Of a stretch of DNA of 64,000 nt, positions 61,903 to 64,000 are shown one piece after another. Each line of letters starts with the position of its first letter. The stretch's first letter is position 1. Position numbers and translations under genes: made by a program. This stretch comes from Candidatus Babelota bacterium (GTDB lineage Bacteria; Babelota; Babeliae; Babelales; Vermiphilaceae). The DNA lies in the NCBI GenBank assembly GCA_003963225.1, contig RXKB01000023.1, positions 39,684-103,683 on the forward strand, written 5' to 3'. The notes below the pieces were generated by a model. That model saw only the letters and a list, made by a program, of their open reading frames with translations. It was not told the origin of the DNA and made no database searches.

Positions 61903-62184
61903 TTAGTTGCCTTCATCTATGTACTCCTTTACAATCTTTTCAGCGTTATTTTCAAAGTCGTAGCCATCACCAACCCATTTAAGAAAGGCAACTAACTGTT
62001 CGCTTCGCCCTACAACATCGTGTATGCGTAAGGCTTCGTTTAATGCTTCGATTATACTTTTGTGTAATCGACTGTGAGTTCTTTTAAAAGACTCCTGATT
62101 CCATTGAACCATATTCTTTCTTGCAAATTTTTCTAATAATTTTTCTGCTTCTGAATCTACTTTTACTACTTTTAATTTGTTCAT
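61903..62184 (-). CDS. Unknown helical protein, 93 aa
   Basis: ATG at 62184. Mostly helical and charged (SEAEKLLEKFARKNMVQW, SIIEALNEALRIHDVV), ending acidic. No recognised domain. A hairpin terminator lies upstream. Confidence 0.6.
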   Translation of the reverse strand: MNKLKVVKVDSEAEKLLEKFARKNMVQWNQESFKRTHSRLHKSIIEALNEALRIHDVVGRSEQLVAFLKWVGDGYDFENNAEKIVKEYIDEGN

Positions 62185-62225
62185 TTTTATTTGTTTTAAT
62201 GTTAAAAAAAAATAGATATTAAAAT

Positions 62226-62251
62226 AACTCCCTACTCAGTTTTCGGGAGTT
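62226..62251 (-). terminator. Intrinsic terminator
   Basis: AACTCCC (62226-62232) pairs with GGGAGTT (62245-62251). On the minus strand it is followed by ATTTTAATAT. It ends the gene at 62276. Confidence 0.75.
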
Positions 62252-62275
62252 CATTATCAACTCTTAAAATGATCC

Positions 62276-62581
62276 TTAGCAACAGGTACCATTTTCTTTT
62301 TCATCTTCATCAGTATTGTCTTCACCAAAGAGAATCTCATCATTTATTCCCTTGCTGAGCATACAAGCGAAGTTTCTAACTGATGTCTGAAAATTTTCAC
62401 TGTGCTTATGACAGACCTCTGTTGATAGATATTCGAACAATACTGCCGTCAACAAATTGATCTCTTTATCAGTTAGAGTAAGTTTATGGATTCTCCATCT
62501 TCCATAATCTTGTATATTCTCAAGAAAATACTGTTTGGAGATTTTGTTGATGTGTTGATCTGGTTTAGAAACGTATGTCAT
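62276..62581 (-). CDS. Unknown protein, 101 aa
   Basis: ATG at 62581. Helical centre (LTDKEINLLTAVLFEYLSTE), acidic tail with a CC end (EDNTDEDEKENGTCC). No recognised domain. Confidence 0.6.
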   Translation of the reverse strand: MTYVSKPDQHINKISKQYFLENIQDYGRWRIHKLTLTDKEINLLTAVLFEYLSTEVCHKHSENFQTSVRNFACMLSKGINDEILFGEDNTDEDEKENGTCC

Positions 62582-62621
62582 GATTTACTACGATTACCCT
62601 ATACATCGTGAGGTTTTAGTT

Positions 62622-62864
62622 TTAAAATTTGGTTATTATTTTGTCTACAGGTTTTTGGAGAACCTGTGATTTTAATCTAGCCCATTGATAGAATAGATCA
62701 TACATCTCAAGCTCTAACTCCTCAAATCTGTTTATAGACACATCAGGTCTTTTGCTATCCCAATCACCACCAAATCTAAGTGTTTTGTTGATACATTGGA
62801 TAACTTCAGCACATTCTTCTGCCAAGGCTAGTGCTGGATCGCCTTCATTCTTAAATGCTCCCAT
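62622..62864 (-). CDS. MazG-like NTP pyrophosphohydrolase
   Basis: ATG at 62864; 80 residues. ALALAEECAEVIQCINKTLR carries the E-E-x2-E metal motif of the MazG/all-alpha NTP-PPase fold and ELELEMYDLFYQ supplies the second E-x3-D pair. Phage MazG-like proteins hydrolyse nucleotides or lower alarmone levels. This short form keeps only the core helices. Confidence 0.72.
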   Translation of the reverse strand: MGAFKNEGDPALALAEECAEVIQCINKTLRFGGDWDSKRPDVSINRFEELELEMYDLFYQWARLKSQVLQKPVDKIITKF

Positions 62865-62899
62865 CTTAATTAACTGGATTAATTGGTTAAAAAAAATGA

Positions 62900-63136
62900 T
62901 TATCTTTGTTTTTGGGATAATTTCTTCATAAATCTCTTATGAAGAATATCATCTATTTTCGACTGAACTAAATGCAGTTCAGTCTTTTTAAATGCACCAA
63001 TGAATTGGGCATTTTTAATTAGATGATACTCCTCATAATTTAATGATAACACTAAGTTATCATTAGTTATGAAGAAATATGTCTTATCTTTGTCCACTGT
63101 CTGACAGATGGACAAATTTCGGTTCTGTACTACCAT
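62900..63136 (-). CDS. Unknown protein, 78 aa
   Basis: ATG at 63136. Beta-rich start (LSICQTVDKDKTYFFITNDN), helical basic end (FMKKLSQKQR). A TTGCACAT/ATGTGCAA hairpin lies just upstream, perhaps an attenuator. No recognised domain. Confidence 0.6.
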   Translation of the reverse strand: MVVQNRNLSICQTVDKDKTYFFITNDNLVLSLNYEEYHLIKNAQFIGAFKKTELHLVQSKIDDILHKRFMKKLSQKQR

Positions 63137-63208
63137 GATTTATTTGCACATTATTTGTCGATTCCCATGTGCAATGGGTTTTTATTTAATTTAAAAAAAA
63201 AAAATAAT

Positions 63209-63322
63209 TTAACTGTTTCGATTCTTTTTAGTCCAGTCGTTGAATAAATTCAACTCCTTGTCGTTAGAGTAAACTCTAACTCCATCATCAGGTGAACTAC
63301 ACAGTTCACGACAGTTTGTCAT
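63209..63322 (-). CDS. Small protein, 37 aa
   Basis: ATG at 63322 opens a 37-codon frame: MTNCRELCSSPDDGVRVYS then NDKELNLFNDWTKKNRNS and TAA. It follows the upstream terminator and has its own space of about 240 bases. Composition is protein-like. Function unknown. Confidence 0.55.
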   Translation of the reverse strand: MTNCRELCSSPDDGVRVYSNDKELNLFNDWTKKNRNS

Positions 63323-63346
63323 GTTCTAACCATTTAAAAAAAAATA

Positions 63347-63366
63347 ACCCCCACTTGCGTGAGGGT
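63347..63366 (-). terminator. Intrinsic terminator
   Basis: On the minus strand ACCCTCAC pairs with GTGGGGGT (63359-63366 with 63347-63354) around a 4-base loop, with one G-U pair, followed by TATTTTTTTTT. It lies nine bases after the stop of the gene at 63375. Confidence 0.9.
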
Positions 63367-63374
63367 CATAAGAT

Positions 63375-63770
63375 TTAGATATCGAATGCCATTGAGTCAG
63401 CGGCAAAATATACTTTGCCACTACCGTCAGAAAATGGCTTGATTTCACCCTTAAAGCCCTTTCCTTTAAGTGATGCGAAATCATTTTTGTTAACCTCGTC
63501 CCAGATTTCCTGAGACCCTTTGAGTGTTAACTTCTCCCCGTTATCTGCGATGACGTCTAAGTGCAGAGTGTATCTGTCCTTAGCACCTTCCACAGCACGT
63601 TGGAATCCTGTACCGACAAACTCACCAAACAAATCACCTACCTCAAACCCTTGAAGGGTTGAGAAAGATGATTGGAATAAATCACCCTTTAAGTGTCCTT
63701 GAATAGGTGCAACATTCGTTTTTGCTGTCAAGACAGCATTGGCAGCCGCCAATCTTTCTTCTCTAGTCAT
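63375..63770 (-). CDS. Unknown early protein, 131 aa
   Basis: ATG at 63770. The central part is beta-rich with Gly and Phe (FEVGDLFGEFVGTGFQRAVE, RYTLHLDVIADNGEKLTLKG) and ends with VYFAADSMAFDI. The GC content is a little higher than its neighbours and it has its own terminator, suggesting high expression. An OB-like fold is possible. No family recognised. Confidence 0.6.
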   Translation of the reverse strand: MTREERLAAANAVLTAKTNVAPIQGHLKGDLFQSSFSTLQGFEVGDLFGEFVGTGFQRAVEGAKDRYTLHLDVIADNGEKLTLKGSQEIWDEVNKNDFASLKGKGFKGEIKPFSDGSGKVYFAADSMAFDI

Positions 63771-63797
63771 GATAACTAATTTTTAATGGTTAAATAA

Positions 63798-63893
63798 TCA
63801 CACGACAGCCAAACCTACGGGGGCATTGCGCTTCGTGCTTAACGCCTTGGCGTGTTTAGTTTGGGGGCCACCTATTCCTATATCCACACACAT
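63798..63893 (-). CDS. Small protein, 31 aa (start uncertain)
   Basis: ATG at 63893 opens MCVDIGIGGPQTKHAKALST then KRNAPVGLAVV and TGA. A GTG at 63986 would give a 62-residue form crossing the G run at 63909-63916; the shorter form is favoured because the upstream part looks like promoter sequence. Weak. Confidence 0.35.
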   Translation of the reverse strand: MCVDIGIGGPQTKHAKALSTKRNAPVGLAVV

Positions 63894-64000
63894 TTTATAT
63901 ATATAGGAGGGGGGGGTACTTAAAATTTTTATAGTATATATGGGGTATATTAGCCTAAAAACACCATATTTTAAACTTTTTTTCACTTTTTTGAAAAATA

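Noticed and set aside
1..64000. CRISPR array, transposase or integrase
   Set aside because: No regularly spaced repeats, no DDE or tyrosine-recombinase motifs and no flanking inverted repeats with target duplications were seen.

Overview
The window is AT-rich phage DNA that looks like a crAss-like phage (order Crassvirales) of a Bacteroidota host. This rests on four things seen together. First, a 17.7-kb open reading frame encodes a giant virion-type protein with an SF1 helicase core, an HExxH zincin motif and the DxDxD catalytic motif of the YonO-like/crAss virion RNA polymerase. Second, there is a family A DNA polymerase. Third, there is a DnaB-type helicase, DnaG-type primase and RecA-like ATPase replication block. 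Fourth, a late module and an early/middle module lie on opposite strands and converge on one hairpin terminator. Ribosome sites are weak and A-rich, as usual for Bacteroidota phages. TAA, TAG and TGA all act as stops; several genes are coupled by ATGA or TAATG overlaps, so the code appears standard. No tRNA, CRISPR array or transposon was seen.

Plus strand, 1-25087 (late module): the giant polymerase protein (5' end outside the window), a broken GIY-YIG homing endonuclease, a 772-aa virion-type protein, a ferritin-like protein, a 1352-aa protein with a possible PD-(D/E)XK segment, and a 94-aa protein. A strong hairpin at 25102-25133 separates this module from the minus-strand genes.

Minus strand, 25153-41526 (replication, recombination, repair): two PD-(D/E)XK nucleases, an ATP-grasp enzyme, uracil-DNA glycosylase, primase, a possible ssDNA-binding protein, a RecA/Sak4-like ATPase split by a group I intron with an HNH gene, a DnaB-type helicase with an HNH-bearing intein in its Walker A motif, a possible helicase loader, an SF2 helicase flanked by two Cys-rich zinc proteins, a membrane protein and DNA polymerase. 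Several of these genes are preceded by a shared CCGAAtATA-like motif that may be a phage promoter.

Minus strand, 41529-50546: a gamma-glutamylcyclotransferase-like protein, a coiled-coil protein, a membrane-anchored M15-type peptidase, a second group I intron with its own HNH gene, two amidoligase-family proteins, a glutamine-amidotransferase-like enzyme, a LysM lipoprotein and a run of four small paralogues. With the ATP-grasp enzyme at 27879-28886 this gives the full enzyme set of an amidoligase peptide-tagging pathway, the most striking metabolic content here.

Minus strand, 50547-63893: a membrane-anchored AAA+ ATPase, a glucosaminidase-type lysin, and a long series of small, mostly unrecognised, often membrane-bound early proteins, including a MazG-like protein. 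Two gene-free stretches (50871-51094 and 59370-59655) fold into elaborate hairpins, one with a clear pseudoknot, and are candidate non-coding RNAs. Several small genes of 31-59 codons fill gaps that would otherwise look empty.
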